Assembly (NCBI GenBank): GCA_900180385.1 | Contig: FXLX01000002.1 | Location: 79,308 to 143,307, forward strand | Direction of reading: 5' to 3' | Length of the DNA stretch: 64,000 bases | Source: an uncultured Candidatus Thioglobus sp. | Lineage (GTDB): Bacteria; Pseudomonadota; Gammaproteobacteria; PS1; Pseudothioglobaceae | Part shown: piece by piece, positions 1-8,445 of the stretch | How the letters are laid out: every line of letters begins with the position of its first letter | How positions within the stretch are numbered: the first letter of the stretch is position 1 | Made by a program: the position numbers and the translations under genes | The notes under the pieces: model-generated | What the model was told of the DNA's origin: nothing | The model's input: only the letters and a program-made list of their open reading frames with translations | Database searches by the model: none

Positions 1-174
1 CCCCGCTTGCTCAAAAACCTTACCATTTGTTAGTACTCTCGTTAAACCGTTACCAATATTATTGGGCTTTTTCCATTCATCTTTTATGAATTTTTCATGA
101 CCATCAACCTGCTCAAGTTGCAAGCAAATATTTTCTTGTAATGACAATAAGTATTGTTGAATTTGGTCGATCAT
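1..174 (-). CDS. hemF: Oxygen-dependent coproporphyrinogen III oxidase, N-terminal part
   Basis: HemF decarboxylates coproporphyrinogen III to protoporphyrinogen IX in haem synthesis, using O2. Only the first 58 codons are inside the window; the gene continues past base 1. The reading starts MIDQIQQYLLSLQENICLQL and then has DGHEKFIKDEWKKP and the 'TRVLTNGKVFEQAG' stretch, which matches the conserved HemF start (W-x-R/K-P, then 'TRVL.NG.VFE..G'). The ATG at 174 overlaps the tsaC stop codon as ATGA, so the two are translationally coupled. The recognition rests on this N-terminus alone. Confidence 0.85.
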   Translation of the reverse strand, partial: MIDQIQQYLLSLQENICLQLEQVDGHEKFIKDEWKKPNNIGNGLTRVLTNGKVFEQAG

Positions 175-704
175 CTGAGCTTTTCTCCAGTGTGTAAATT
201 AATAATGGTTGATTGGATGTTGTCACTTGTATTTGGACTTATTATACAGTCTAACTGATCTTTAAAATAAAGGCGTAACCTCAAGACGCTTTTGGCAGAT
301 TTCTGACCTGAGATGTTCGCACTGGTGCTAACTAACGCGCTGCAAGTCATTGCGCAAAGATCTTTAATTAATGGGTTATCAGTTAGTCTAATCGCCACTG
401 TGTCATGGTCACCTAGTAACAATCTAGGTGTATTTTTACTGGCTTTTATAATGTAAGTAGTGGGTGTATTGGTTGGTTTGATTTTCTGTAACAGTTCAAT
501 ATCTTCAACATAGGTTTCAACGTATTTAATATCGCTCGTTAATAAAATCAAACCCTTGTTGGCTGATCGCCGCTTTAATTCAATAAGTCGAATCAAGGAA
601 TGCTCTAATGGTAAGCAACTTAACCCTTGTATCGTGTCAGTAGGAAGGCTAACCACACCACCATTACTCAAAATATTAGCAGCAATTCTTGTGTTTAAAT
701 TCAT
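171..704 (-). CDS. tsaC: Threonylcarbamoyl-AMP synthase (YrdC/Sua5 family)
   Basis: TsaC makes threonylcarbamoyl-AMP from threonine, bicarbonate and ATP, the first step of the t6A37 modification of ANN-decoding tRNAs. The protein has the YrdC core: GGVVSLPTDTIQGLSC near the N-terminus, the basic ELKRRSANKGLILL segment that binds nucleotide, and LVSTSANISG. I chose the ATG at 702-704 (177 residues). It overlaps the xerC stop as ATGA, mirrors the ATGA junction with hemF, and puts the conserved block at the usual distance. An upstream in-frame ATG at 728 would add eight residues inside xerC. The order xerC-tsaC-hemF suggests one operon. Confidence 0.85.
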   Translation of the reverse strand: MNLNTRIAANILSNGGVVSLPTDTIQGLSCLPLEHSLIRLIELKRRSANKGLILLTSDIKYVETYVEDIELLQKIKPTNTPTTYIIKASKNTPRLLLGDHDTVAIRLTDNPLIKDLCAMTCSALVSTSANISGQKSAKSVLRLRLYFKDQLDCIISPNTSDNIQSTIINLHTGEKLR

Positions 705-1570
705 GTCTTTTTCGCTCGTGGATGGCACTGATCATAAACCTTTGACAGTTCTAAAAAATCAAGATGGGTATAAACTTGGGTTGATTTAATACCAGCATGG
801 CCCAAAAATTCTTGAGTCGAACGCAAGTCATGACTGGATTGTAAAAAGTGTGTTGCCGCTGCATGACGTAACATATGCGGATAAACATTAACCTTAATAC
901 CAGCATTTAGAGCACGTTTTTTAATCATGTTTTGTACCGACCTTACCCCAATTCTTTCTCCATTTTTATTAACAAATAGTGGTGCTGATTGACGCTCTGA
1001 AACATATTGATGAATTGCCTCTTGCGCTGACGTGCCAAGTGGTGTGTGTCGTGTTTTTCCACCTTTTCCGGTTATACTTAAAAAACCCTGAGCCAAATCA
1101 ACATCTTCAACATTCAAACTTACTAATTCAGATACGCGCAACCCACACGAATAAATCACTTCAATAATGGTTATATCACGCTGCTCAAAACGCGTCCCAC
1201 CTTGTGGCTTTAACAATTGCAACAATTGATCATAATTAAGTGTTTCGGGTAGTGTTTGTGCTATTTTTGGCGTGGATAATTGCACAGCACAATTGTGCTT
1301 GAGTTGCTCCTGATTAACCAAATAAGTTAACAAACCACGTATCGATGACATATAACGACGAATACTGCGTGAACAGATGTTTTTATGGCGCAATTGCATC
1401 ATAAACAAATTAAGCATTTCAGAAGTGAGCTGTGACCAAGTGGATATTTTTTGTACATTCAGAAAAATAATTAACTGATGTAAATCACGTTGATACGCTT
1501 GCTGAGTGTTCAGCGCATAATTTCGCTCAACTTTTAAATACGAAATAAACTCAATTATTTGCTTTTTCAC
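701..1570 (-). CDS. xerC: Site-specific tyrosine recombinase XerC
   Basis: XerC acts with XerD at dif to resolve chromosome dimers at division. The 289-residue protein has an N-terminal SAM-like core-binding domain (about 1-90) and a C-terminal catalytic domain with the full set of residues: R145 (CGLRVSEL), K172 (GKGGKTR), H232-x-x-R235 (HMLRH), H258 (LGHA) and nucleophile Y267 (QVYTHL). The tail VYDQCHPRAKKT is the XerC type (usually 'VYDaaHPRAk'), which separates it from XerD. Length is normal for the family. Its start lies 60 bp from the divergent htpG start. Confidence 0.88.
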   Translation of the reverse strand: MKKQIIEFISYLKVERNYALNTQQAYQRDLHQLIIFLNVQKISTWSQLTSEMLNLFMMQLRHKNICSRSIRRYMSSIRGLLTYLVNQEQLKHNCAVQLSTPKIAQTLPETLNYDQLLQLLKPQGGTRFEQRDITIIEVIYSCGLRVSELVSLNVEDVDLAQGFLSITGKGGKTRHTPLGTSAQEAIHQYVSERQSAPLFVNKNGERIGVRSVQNMIKKRALNAGIKVNVYPHMLRHAAATHFLQSSHDLRSTQEFLGHAGIKSTQVYTHLDFLELSKVYDQCHPRAKKT

Positions 1571-1595
1571 TTGATTTTTCTGAGCTTGACCATAT
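1570..1595 (+). promoter_or_regulatory. Likely sigma-32 heat-shock promoter of htpG
   Basis: CTTGATT at 1570-1576, a 12-base spacer, then ACCATAT at 1589-1595. This is close to the sigma-32 consensus CTTGAAA-N11-16-CCCATNT. Transcription would begin near 1602, leaving a leader of about 29 bases with an AAAGG Shine-Dalgarno (1616-1620) before the htpG ATG at 1631. The -35 half overlaps the first codon of divergent xerC. The regulation is inferred from the match and from htpG being a classic heat-shock gene. Confidence 0.55.
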
Positions 1596-1630
1596 CAAGA
1601 CATTTTACGCACAATAAAGGTAACTGGTAA

Positions 1631-3484
1631 ATGACTACAAAACAAACACATTCGTTTCAAACAGAGGTTTCTCAACTACTTCATTTAATGATCCATTCTT
1701 TGTATTCTAACAAAGAGATTTTCTTACGTGAATTGGTCTCAAATGCTTCTGATGCCGTTGATAAGCTGAAATTTGAATCACTATCAAATGATGCTTTAAT
1801 TGAAGGAAAAGAAGAGCTTAAGGTTTTTATTGATGTTGATAAAGATGCAGGTACGATTACTATTACTGATAATGGTATCGGCATGACTGAAACTGAAGTT
1901 ATGGAAAATATCGGTACCATTGCCAATTCAGGAACCAAAAAATTCCTACAAAGCCTAGATGAAAAACAAGCTGAGGATTCAAATCTAATTGGTCAATTTG
2001 GTGTTGGTTTTTATGCCTCATTTATTGTTGCTGACGAAGTGGTTTTAACCACTAGAAAAGCAGGCGATGATAAAACTAACGGCACAATTTGGACTTCGAA
2101 AGGTGAAGGTGAATATTCTCTTGAAAGCGCAACAGTTGAAGATTTTGGTACAAAAGTCACTCTACACATCAAAAAAGAAGAAAAAGAATTTTTAGATGAT
2201 TATCGCCTTAGAGGTATTGTTTCAAAATACTCTGATCACATTACCGTTCCAATTATGATGATCAAACCAGCAGAAGAAGATTCTGACACGATTGAGTATG
2301 AAATGGTTAACAAGGCCAATGCATTTTGGACACAAGACAAAAAAGAACTAAAACAAGAAGATTACGATGAATTTTACAAATCATTAACGTTTGATTTTAA
2401 AGCGCCGTTAACGCAACTTCACAACCGCGTTGAAGGCAAACTTGACTACACATCATTATTGTTTATCCCTTCTAAAGCGCCATTTGACATGTGGGAGCCA
2501 AAGCGCAAAGGCGGCATTAAGCTTTACGCCAAGCGTGTATTTATCATGGAAGACAACGAAGAATTAATGCCAATGTACTTGCGCTTTGTTAAAGGTGTGA
2601 TTGATACAGCTGATTTATCTCTAAATGTTTCTCGTGAAATATTACAAGGCAATAAAATTGTTGATACAATTCGTAAAGCGTCGGTTAGCAGAATTCTAAA
2701 AGAATTGGAAAAAATGGCAAAAAACAAGCCAGAAAAATATGCTACTTTCTGGAAAGAATTTGGCATGGTAATGAAAGAAGGTGTGGTTGAAGACTTCAGT
2801 AATAAAGACAAAATTGCAAGTCTTTTGCGTTTTGCTACAACCAAATCTGAAGGTGAAGATCAAACCGTATCACTGGCTGATTACATCGAGCGTATGGGCG
2901 AAGATCAAAAGGATATTTACTACATTACCGCTGAAACTTACGCAGCCGCTAAAGGCTCACCACATTTAGAAATTTTCAAGAAAAAGGATATTGAGGTACT
3001 ACTACTATCTGACCGTGTTGATGAATGGATGGTGAACAACTTTAACGAATTTAAAGGTAAAAATCTTAAATCAATCGCCAAAGGTGATTTAGAAAACCTG
3101 GATTCAAAAGAAGAAAAGAAAGAAAAAGAAAAAACGGCCAAGAGTTACAATAAAGTTATTAAAGAAATCAGCAAAATTCTTGCAGCGCAAGTTAAAGAAG
3201 TTAAGATTTCAAATCGCTTAAGCGAATCCCCTTCTTGCTTGGTTGCTGACGAAAATGAAATGGGTGGTAACATGGAAAGAATTATGGCTTCACTTGGTCA
3301 AGACGTGCCAGAGACTAAGCCAATTCTTGAAATCAACCCAAATCACCCATTGGTTGAAAAACTAAAAACTAAAGTTGATGAAGATTTAGTTAATGTTTTA
3401 TTTGATCAAGCAGTTTTATCAGAAGGTGGGCAGTTAAAAGATCCTGCTGAATTTGTTAAACGCATGAATAAACTTATTAACTAA
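1631..3484 (+). CDS. htpG: Molecular chaperone HtpG (Hsp90)
   Basis: Bacterial Hsp90, a cytoplasmic ATP-dependent chaperone that matures client proteins with DnaK. The 617 residues (family about 620-635) start with the GHKL ATPase domain: FLRELVSNASDAVDK, the DNGIGM box, and the GQFGVGFYA lid segment. The middle domain carries the arginine-containing LNVSREILQ loop, and the C-terminal dimerisation domain ends the protein. The gene stands alone: divergent from xerC, closed by a strong terminator at 3504-3540, and preceded by a probable heat-shock promoter. An acidic/lysine-rich linker (EEKKEKEKTAK, about residue 500) is ordinary for the family. Confidence 0.97.
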   Translation: MTTKQTHSFQTEVSQLLHLMIHSLYSNKEIFLRELVSNASDAVDKLKFESLSNDALIEGKEELKVFIDVDKDAGTITITDNGIGMTETEVMENIGTIANSGTKKFLQSLDEKQAEDSNLIGQFGVGFYASFIVADEVVLTTRKAGDDKTNGTIWTSKGEGEYSLESATVEDFGTKVTLHIKKEEKEFLDDYRLRGIVSKYSDHITVPIMMIKPAEEDSDTIEYEMVNKANAFWTQDKKELKQEDYDEFYKSLTFDFKAPLTQLHNRVEGKLDYTSLLFIPSKAPFDMWEPKRKGGIKLYAKRVFIMEDNEELMPMYLRFVKGVIDTADLSLNVSREILQGNKIVDTIRKASVSRILKELEKMAKNKPEKYATFWKEFGMVMKEGVVEDFSNKDKIASLLRFATTKSEGEDQTVSLADYIERMGEDQKDIYYITAETYAAAKGSPHLEIFKKKDIEVLLLSDRVDEWMVNNFNEFKGKNLKSIAKGDLENLDSKEEKKEKEKTAKSYNKVIKEISKILAAQVKEVKISNRLSESPSCLVADENEMGGNMERIMASLGQDVPETKPILEINPNHPLVEKLKTKVDEDLVNVLFDQAVLSEGGQLKDPAEFVKRMNKLIN

Positions 3485-3503
3485 TTTAACAAACTCACAA
3501 ACA

Positions 3504-3540
3504 ACAATAAAAAGCCCGAATAAATCGGGCTTTTTATTGT
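3504..3540. terminator. Intrinsic terminator after htpG (bidirectional shape)
   Basis: A perfect 16-bp inverted repeat around a 5-base loop: GCCCGA at 3514-3519 pairs with TCGGGC at 3525-3530. The stem is flanked by A-runs on the left and a T-run (3531-3535) on the right. It lies 20 bp after the htpG stop, and its symmetry means it could also stop minus-strand transcription from the hsd island. Confidence 0.92.
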
Positions 3541-3606
3541 TTAAAATTTAAACATTCACCAAGTCTGATTTGGGTGTTTTGAATAAACAAGCATCGCCCA
3601 TTAAAT

Positions 3607-4266
3607 TTAGCAACAATTTTCTAAATTTTGCTTCACTATTTTCCAATTAGGCATGTGAAGGCTTAAGTAATTATAAAAACTCTCGTCATGATTTGGGTAA
3701 ATTAAATGAGTAAGCTCATGAAAAACAACATACTCTATACACTGGATGGAGGATTTAATTAACTCAGAATTTAGATTGATATATGACTTTGCTGGGTTGC
3801 AACTACCCCATCTTGTTTTCATTTTTCTAATTCTAACACTTTTCACTTCTTTATTGACAATTGGCTGATATTTATTAAATGCTTTTTTAATATGATTTTC
3901 AGCCTTTTCAAAATACCACTGCTTAATCAAATGCTCTTTTCTTTTAAAATTGTCTTTATCTTTAACCGATAAATTTAAATATCCACCCTTTAACTTAACC
4001 GATTCTTCACTGCTTTGAACAACTTTAAGGCGATAATTACGACCTAAAAATCTACAATTTTCACCGCTCACATATTCTTGCACTATTGCAATCGGCTTAC
4101 TTCGATAAAAAGCCAATTTAGACTTGATCCAATCACTCCTCTTATTGAGCACGTACTTGATATGCTTATTCGTTGTTTTAAGAGGCACACTCATAACAAC
4201 TTCGCAACTAGGCTTCACCCTTAAATTGATGTGCTTAACGTCCTTTTTGATAATAATCGGCTTCAT
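3607..4266 (-). CDS. YgjP/WLM-type (DUF45) zinc metallopeptidase-like protein
   Basis: The 219-residue protein has the signature of the YgjP/DUF45 family: the TRWGSCNPAKSYINLNSELI block (about 151-170), then zinc motif HELTH at 183-187, with a further histidine at H193 (YPNHDESFY). These proteins resemble SprT/WLM metalloproteases; their substrate is not settled. The ATG at 4266 overlaps the hsdR stop as ATGA, so it is the last gene of the restriction operon. DUF45 genes are often found directly behind hsdR, which suggests a role tied to the restriction complex (for example its turnover or DNA-protein crosslink repair), but this is inference. Confidence 0.8.
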   Translation of the reverse strand: MKPIIIKKDVKHINLRVKPSCEVVMSVPLKTTNKHIKYVLNKRSDWIKSKLAFYRSKPIAIVQEYVSGENCRFLGRNYRLKVVQSSEESVKLKGGYLNLSVKDKDNFKRKEHLIKQWYFEKAENHIKKAFNKYQPIVNKEVKSVRIRKMKTRWGSCNPAKSYINLNSELIKSSIQCIEYVVFHELTHLIYPNHDESFYNYLSLHMPNWKIVKQNLENCC

Positions 4267-7200
4267 AAATTATTGTTAATACTGATGCTTCTAATCATTT
4301 CTAGCATTTTGTCAATATCAAAAGAAATATTAAAATCATCTTCAATATTCCATAGTAAATCTTGCACTTCACTGTTTATCTTATTTTTAATATCAGTACT
4401 ATTCTGCCAATCTGGTCTTTTACTATATTTTGCAAAAATAGCTTCAATTTGTAATGAAAATTCAGCATTAACTTGAATAGAATCGCCGTCCAACAACTCT
4501 GAAAAATAATCACCAATATTGTCATAAACCACTTTAGCAAAAGCGTGTTTTTGGATATTTTCAGGGTATTCTGCACTAGAGGCTTCATTATTAGCATTTA
4601 AGAGAATTTGTTGCACCTCTTTAGCATTTGCCAGCTTCTCCTCTTCGCTAAGTCTTTTATTGCGATAATCATCAATAATCTGCCTAATCTTTTGCGATAG
4701 TTTTTCATAGTAAGCAGGGTTTGAATCCATCTTCTCACTAACAAATGCACTGCTAGCACTCAAAATTGCGTCAGCCCTAGCATTACTACCTTGTAATCTT
4801 TCAACTTCTTCATCAAATCCATCATCAAAAATATTCACAACTTTAGTGAGTTGGTTAGCTTCGCCCGCACTAATAAATGTATCCATTAACTTTTGCATTT
4901 GCTTCTCATACTGAGAAAAATCCACCACTTCAAAATAACGAATTTTTACTGATTTTCTTAGCTCGCTGTAAAAGCGCATTTTTGCCTTAAAATCTCGTAT
5001 TTCATCATCAGTAAATACCTCATCCAGTTTGTCAGAAGATAGTGCAGTTTTTAAAGCCCTAGCGTAGAGTGAAAGGTATTCATAAAACTGCTTTCTCTTT
5101 TCTTCATCTGCCAAATACACTTCATAACTTTCTTGATCTGATTTATTTTCCACAGCAGAAAATAGCTCTTGCAAATTGGTATAGTGGGTTTTAACTCTAG
5201 CAATCTCTTCTTTAATATCAAGTACTGCCGAAGCAATATCATCTTCATCAAAATTACTCAATCCTGAATAGGTGGTAAGCGCCTTATCCAAATCACCCAA
5301 AAGCCCACGATAATCAATAATAAAGCCAAAATCTTTACCTTCATACAATCGATTAACCCTAGCAATAGCTTGTAATAAATTGTGCTCTTTAAGTTCTTTG
5401 TCAATATACAAATATCCAGCTCTAGGTGCATCAAAGCCTGTTAATAATTTATCAACAACAATCAACAAATCAACTTCTTCACCACGAACAAACTCATCTT
5501 TTACTTTGGTAATGTATTTATCTTCATCACCATATTTTTGCATGACCCTATTCCAATGCTCATTGACAAAGGCTTTGTTATCTTCTTGCTCATCAACCTC
5601 ATCATTACCCTCCCTACTATCAGGCTTAGAAATAACAAAGGCAGTTTTAATATCCGCATAATAATCTTCAAATAGTTGATGATATTTAATCGCTTCATAT
5701 TTGCTACTAGTCGCCAACATTGCCTTTAGTCCAGTGCCTTGAACTTGACTCTTAAAATGTCTAGCAATATCTTCTGCAATCATCTCTAGGCGGATTTCAG
5801 AGCTGGCAACATTTTGAAATCTTGCCCATCTCTTTTTTAAATCAAGTTTTTGCTCATCACTCAGATCTTTAGCTATTTTTTCAAAACGCCTATCCATAGA
5901 CTTCTTATCAGTAATCCACTGATCAACAAATCTACCTTCATACAACAACGGCAAAATAGCCTTATCTTTAACCGCCTGATCAATCGTGTAGCGGTGTATT
6001 TCACCGCCAAATTTTGCAAAAGAGTTTTTCTCTTTTTTCATCAGTGGTGTGCCTGTAAAGCCAATATAGCAACTATTAACCAAAACCTTATTCATCGCCC
6101 TGCTCATATCGCCACTTTGGCTTCTATGCGACTCATCAACCAATACAAAAATATTAGCATCATCAAGACGCAAATCTTCATCTTTCACCTTCTCAAACTT
6201 ATGAATAAGCGTGGTGATAACACTTACACCACCTTTTAAAAGTTCGATCAAATTTCTGCCAGAAGTGGCTTTTTTGGCAGGTATTTCGCTATTTCTAAAG
6301 GTGTCATGAATTTGCTTATCTAAATCTTTTCTATCGGTTACAACAATAATTTTAGAATTACTAATCAGTCTTTTAATCTCTTTAGCAAGCATCACCATGG
6401 TTAAAGATTTACCACTGCCTTGCGTATGCCAAATTAAGCCACCTGCACGCCTGCCAGTGTTGTCAAATTTAGAAAGCTTAGCCATTGCACTCTTAATCGC
6501 AAAATACTGCTGATAACGCGTAATCTTCTTCACTTGAGCATCAAACAAAATAAAGGAGTGAATTAACTCAATAATTCGATCTTTTGAAAATAAAGAATGT
6601 ACGGTTTTATCCAGCTCGCTCGCCATTCTACCTTTAACCAAACCACTCAAATCTGGCTCATTTTCCTCTTTCCAAGAAGCATAAAATTTTTTAGAGGTGT
6701 TAACCGTTGCGTATTTTGGTGCATGGTTATTGCCAGCTAAGGTAATTTGCACGTATTTAAATAGCTGCGGTATTTCTAATTCTCTTTGGTTTCTAATCAT
6801 CTGAGAAATACCTTGAGAGGTATTTGTGCTTGACCTTTTAAGCTCCACCACACCAATAGGAATACCATTAATAAACAATACTAAATCAGGTCTTCGGGTT
6901 TTTGTCTGCTCGTTTTTAACCACACGATCAACCACAAACTCCTGCGTAAAATGAAATACATTATTTTCAATATTCGCAAAATCAATATAATTAATACTAA
7001 AACTCTTTCTTACCCCATCACTTAGCACCTCTTCAAAAGCATTACCCAAAAGCAGTTGATCCGTTACTTTTTGGTTAGCATTGCCAAGCCCCTCATTCAG
7101 TGGCACATCAATACTACCAATGGCTTTGGCAAGATTTTTAGCAGAAAATGGGTAGGTATTACCCTTGTACTCAAAGCTGTTTAAAGCTTGTAATCGCTCC

Positions 7201-7349
7201 AGTAGCACATCTTTTAATACCACTTGATTGGTATTATCTCGATACTGCTGCATTTCACTCTCTGCGATAAACTGCCAGCCCATTGCCTTCAATAAGGCGA
7301 TAGTGTTTTGTTGAATTTTATGTTCAGTAGTGTTTGGGGTTGAGTTCAT
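4263..7349 (-). CDS. hsdR: Type I restriction enzyme R (motor/nuclease) subunit
   Basis: HsdR translocates and cleaves DNA as part of the HsdR2M2S complex when recognition sites are unmethylated. The 1028 residues show an N-terminal PD-(D/E)xK nuclease (RRPDLVLF...GVVELKRSS; D155, E169, K171), Walker A GSGKS (311-315), Walker B DESH (405-408), motif III GFTGTP, the C-terminal helicase lobe with LLIVVDKLLTGFDAPR and an Arg-rich AIARVNRLY segment, and a helical tail. All catalytic residues are present and there is no frameshift. It overlaps rhuM upstream (ATGA) and the YgjP gene downstream (ATGA). A stub of a second, divergent hsdR start lies about 1 kb upstream. Confidence 0.96.
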   Translation of the reverse strand: MNSTPNTTEHKIQQNTIALLKAMGWQFIAESEMQQYRDNTNQVVLKDVLLERLQALNSFEYKGNTYPFSAKNLAKAIGSIDVPLNEGLGNANQKVTDQLLLGNAFEEVLSDGVRKSFSINYIDFANIENNVFHFTQEFVVDRVVKNEQTKTRRPDLVLFINGIPIGVVELKRSSTNTSQGISQMIRNQRELEIPQLFKYVQITLAGNNHAPKYATVNTSKKFYASWKEENEPDLSGLVKGRMASELDKTVHSLFSKDRIIELIHSFILFDAQVKKITRYQQYFAIKSAMAKLSKFDNTGRRAGGLIWHTQGSGKSLTMVMLAKEIKRLISNSKIIVVTDRKDLDKQIHDTFRNSEIPAKKATSGRNLIELLKGGVSVITTLIHKFEKVKDEDLRLDDANIFVLVDESHRSQSGDMSRAMNKVLVNSCYIGFTGTPLMKKEKNSFAKFGGEIHRYTIDQAVKDKAILPLLYEGRFVDQWITDKKSMDRRFEKIAKDLSDEQKLDLKKRWARFQNVASSEIRLEMIAEDIARHFKSQVQGTGLKAMLATSSKYEAIKYHQLFEDYYADIKTAFVISKPDSREGNDEVDEQEDNKAFVNEHWNRVMQKYGDEDKYITKVKDEFVRGEEVDLLIVVDKLLTGFDAPRAGYLYIDKELKEHNLLQAIARVNRLYEGKDFGFIIDYRGLLGDLDKALTTYSGLSNFDEDDIASAVLDIKEEIARVKTHYTNLQELFSAVENKSDQESYEVYLADEEKRKQFYEYLSLYARALKTALSSDKLDEVFTDDEIRDFKAKMRFYSELRKSVKIRYFEVVDFSQYEKQMQKLMDTFISAGEANQLTKVVNIFDDGFDEEVERLQGSNARADAILSASSAFVSEKMDSNPAYYEKLSQKIRQIIDDYRNKRLSEEEKLANAKEVQQILLNANNEASSAEYPENIQKHAFAKVVYDNIGDYFSELLDGDSIQVNAEFSLQIEAIFAKYSKRPDWQNSTDIKNKINSEVQDLLWNIEDDFNISFDIDKMLEMIRSISINNNL

Positions 7350-8332
7350 TTTTTCTCCAGCGCCAAGATAAGCGCATCAAAGTCAGATAAATATTGTTCG
7401 TCTTGAATATTTTTATACTTATTAAACTCATTTTCCGCCAACTCTTTAGCAAGTTTTGCAGTGATAGAGCCATTATCTTGCAGTATCTCTCTTTCATTAA
7501 GCATTAAAAACTTATGTAGCTTTTCTATCCAATCTTTTTGGTACAAAATATTTTTATTTTTAGCTTGAAGCTCAGCAAAATCAAGGTACATCGTAACTAT
7601 CCTATTATACAAATCCAACTCATCTAATTTAAGATAATTCTTAGCGATAAAAACATCAGCTTTGCGTATCTTGCCTTTAGGTGCATTTTTCCAACTTGTT
7701 AGCCCGATATTTTGTTTTTTACTATCGACTCTCTTATGGATTATTTCAGCGGCTGTTTGCCCCACCATTGCAAAGTGGAGTTTATTTTGAACAGTTGCAT
7801 AAAAGTTTTTTGTCTCTTCGCTGCTAGCGTCGTAATCAGCACTACACTGCGCATAAATATCTGTAATTTTTTGATAGAATCTTCTCTCACTACTTCGAAC
7901 ATCCCGTATTCGCTCTAACTGCTCATCAAAATAATCTTTTCCAAAAGGTTGATTTGGATTTTTCAACCTTTCATCATCCATTGCAAAGCCTTTGATAATA
8001 TACTCTTGAAGTATTTTAGTCGCCCATATACGAAACTGCGTTGCCTGGTGGCTATTAACCCTATAACCTACTGATATAATCATATCAAGGTTATAGTATT
8101 CCACTATATAATTTTTTCCATCCGTTGCAGTTGTTGCATTTTTAGCAACAACTAAATTTATATCAAGCTCATTATCTTTAAATATATTTTTTATGTGTCT
8201 AGATATGACAGACTTATCCCTACCAAATAGCTCACAAATTTGCTTTTGATTTAACCATATAGTTTCATTTTGAATTAAAACCTCTAGCCTAACCTCTTGA
8301 TTTTCTGTTTTGTATAATAGTACTTTACTCAT
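7346..8332 (-). CDS. rhuM: RhuM family protein
   Basis: The 328-residue protein belongs to the RhuM family (named from a Salmonella pathogenicity-island gene). The N-terminal part looks like a DNA-binding winged helix: NQKQICELFGRDKSVISRHI (about 29-48). It is followed by the conserved IVEYYNLDMIISVGYRVNS and FRIWATKILQEYIIKGFAMD blocks. The biochemical role is unknown. Members are repeatedly found inside type I restriction operons, as here between the Abi gene and hsdR. The stop overlaps the hsdR ATG as ATGA, suggesting co-translation. Its base composition resembles its neighbours. Confidence 0.85.
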   Translation of the reverse strand: MSKVLLYKTENQEVRLEVLIQNETIWLNQKQICELFGRDKSVISRHIKNIFKDNELDINLVVAKNATTATDGKNYIVEYYNLDMIISVGYRVNSHQATQFRIWATKILQEYIIKGFAMDDERLKNPNQPFGKDYFDEQLERIRDVRSSERRFYQKITDIYAQCSADYDASSEETKNFYATVQNKLHFAMVGQTAAEIIHKRVDSKKQNIGLTSWKNAPKGKIRKADVFIAKNYLKLDELDLYNRIVTMYLDFAELQAKNKNILYQKDWIEKLHKFLMLNEREILQDNGSITAKLAKELAENEFNKYKNIQDEQYLSDFDALILALEKK

Positions 8333-8343
8333 GGCTTATTTTT

Positions 8344-8445
8344 TTATTTTTGTTTAAACTGCCAGCCCATTGCTTTTAATAAATCAATGGTGTTTTTTTG
8401 GATTTGGGTTTCAGTTGTGTTTGGGGTTGTATTATTTATTTCCAT
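8344..8445 (-). pseudogene. Stub of an older hsdR 5' end
   Basis: A 33-codon reading frame starting at 8445 encodes a near copy of the HsdR N-terminus: TPNTTETQIQKNTIDLLKAM against TPNTTEHKIQQNTIALLKAM of the intact hsdR, both followed by GWQF. After GWQF it reads KQK and stops. The nucleotide sequences differ at many third positions, so this is not a recent exact duplication. Its start overlaps the end of the Abi gene by 10 bases, the kind of coupling expected of a former Abi-hsdR junction. I read it as the remnant of an earlier hsdR displaced when the rhuM-hsdR module arrived. Confidence 0.8.

Noticed and set aside
1586..1615. Sigma-70 promoter TTGACC-N18-CACAAT for htpG
   Set aside because: The -10 match is weak and it would put the start point after the Shine-Dalgarno; the sigma-32 pair at 1570-1595 fits better.
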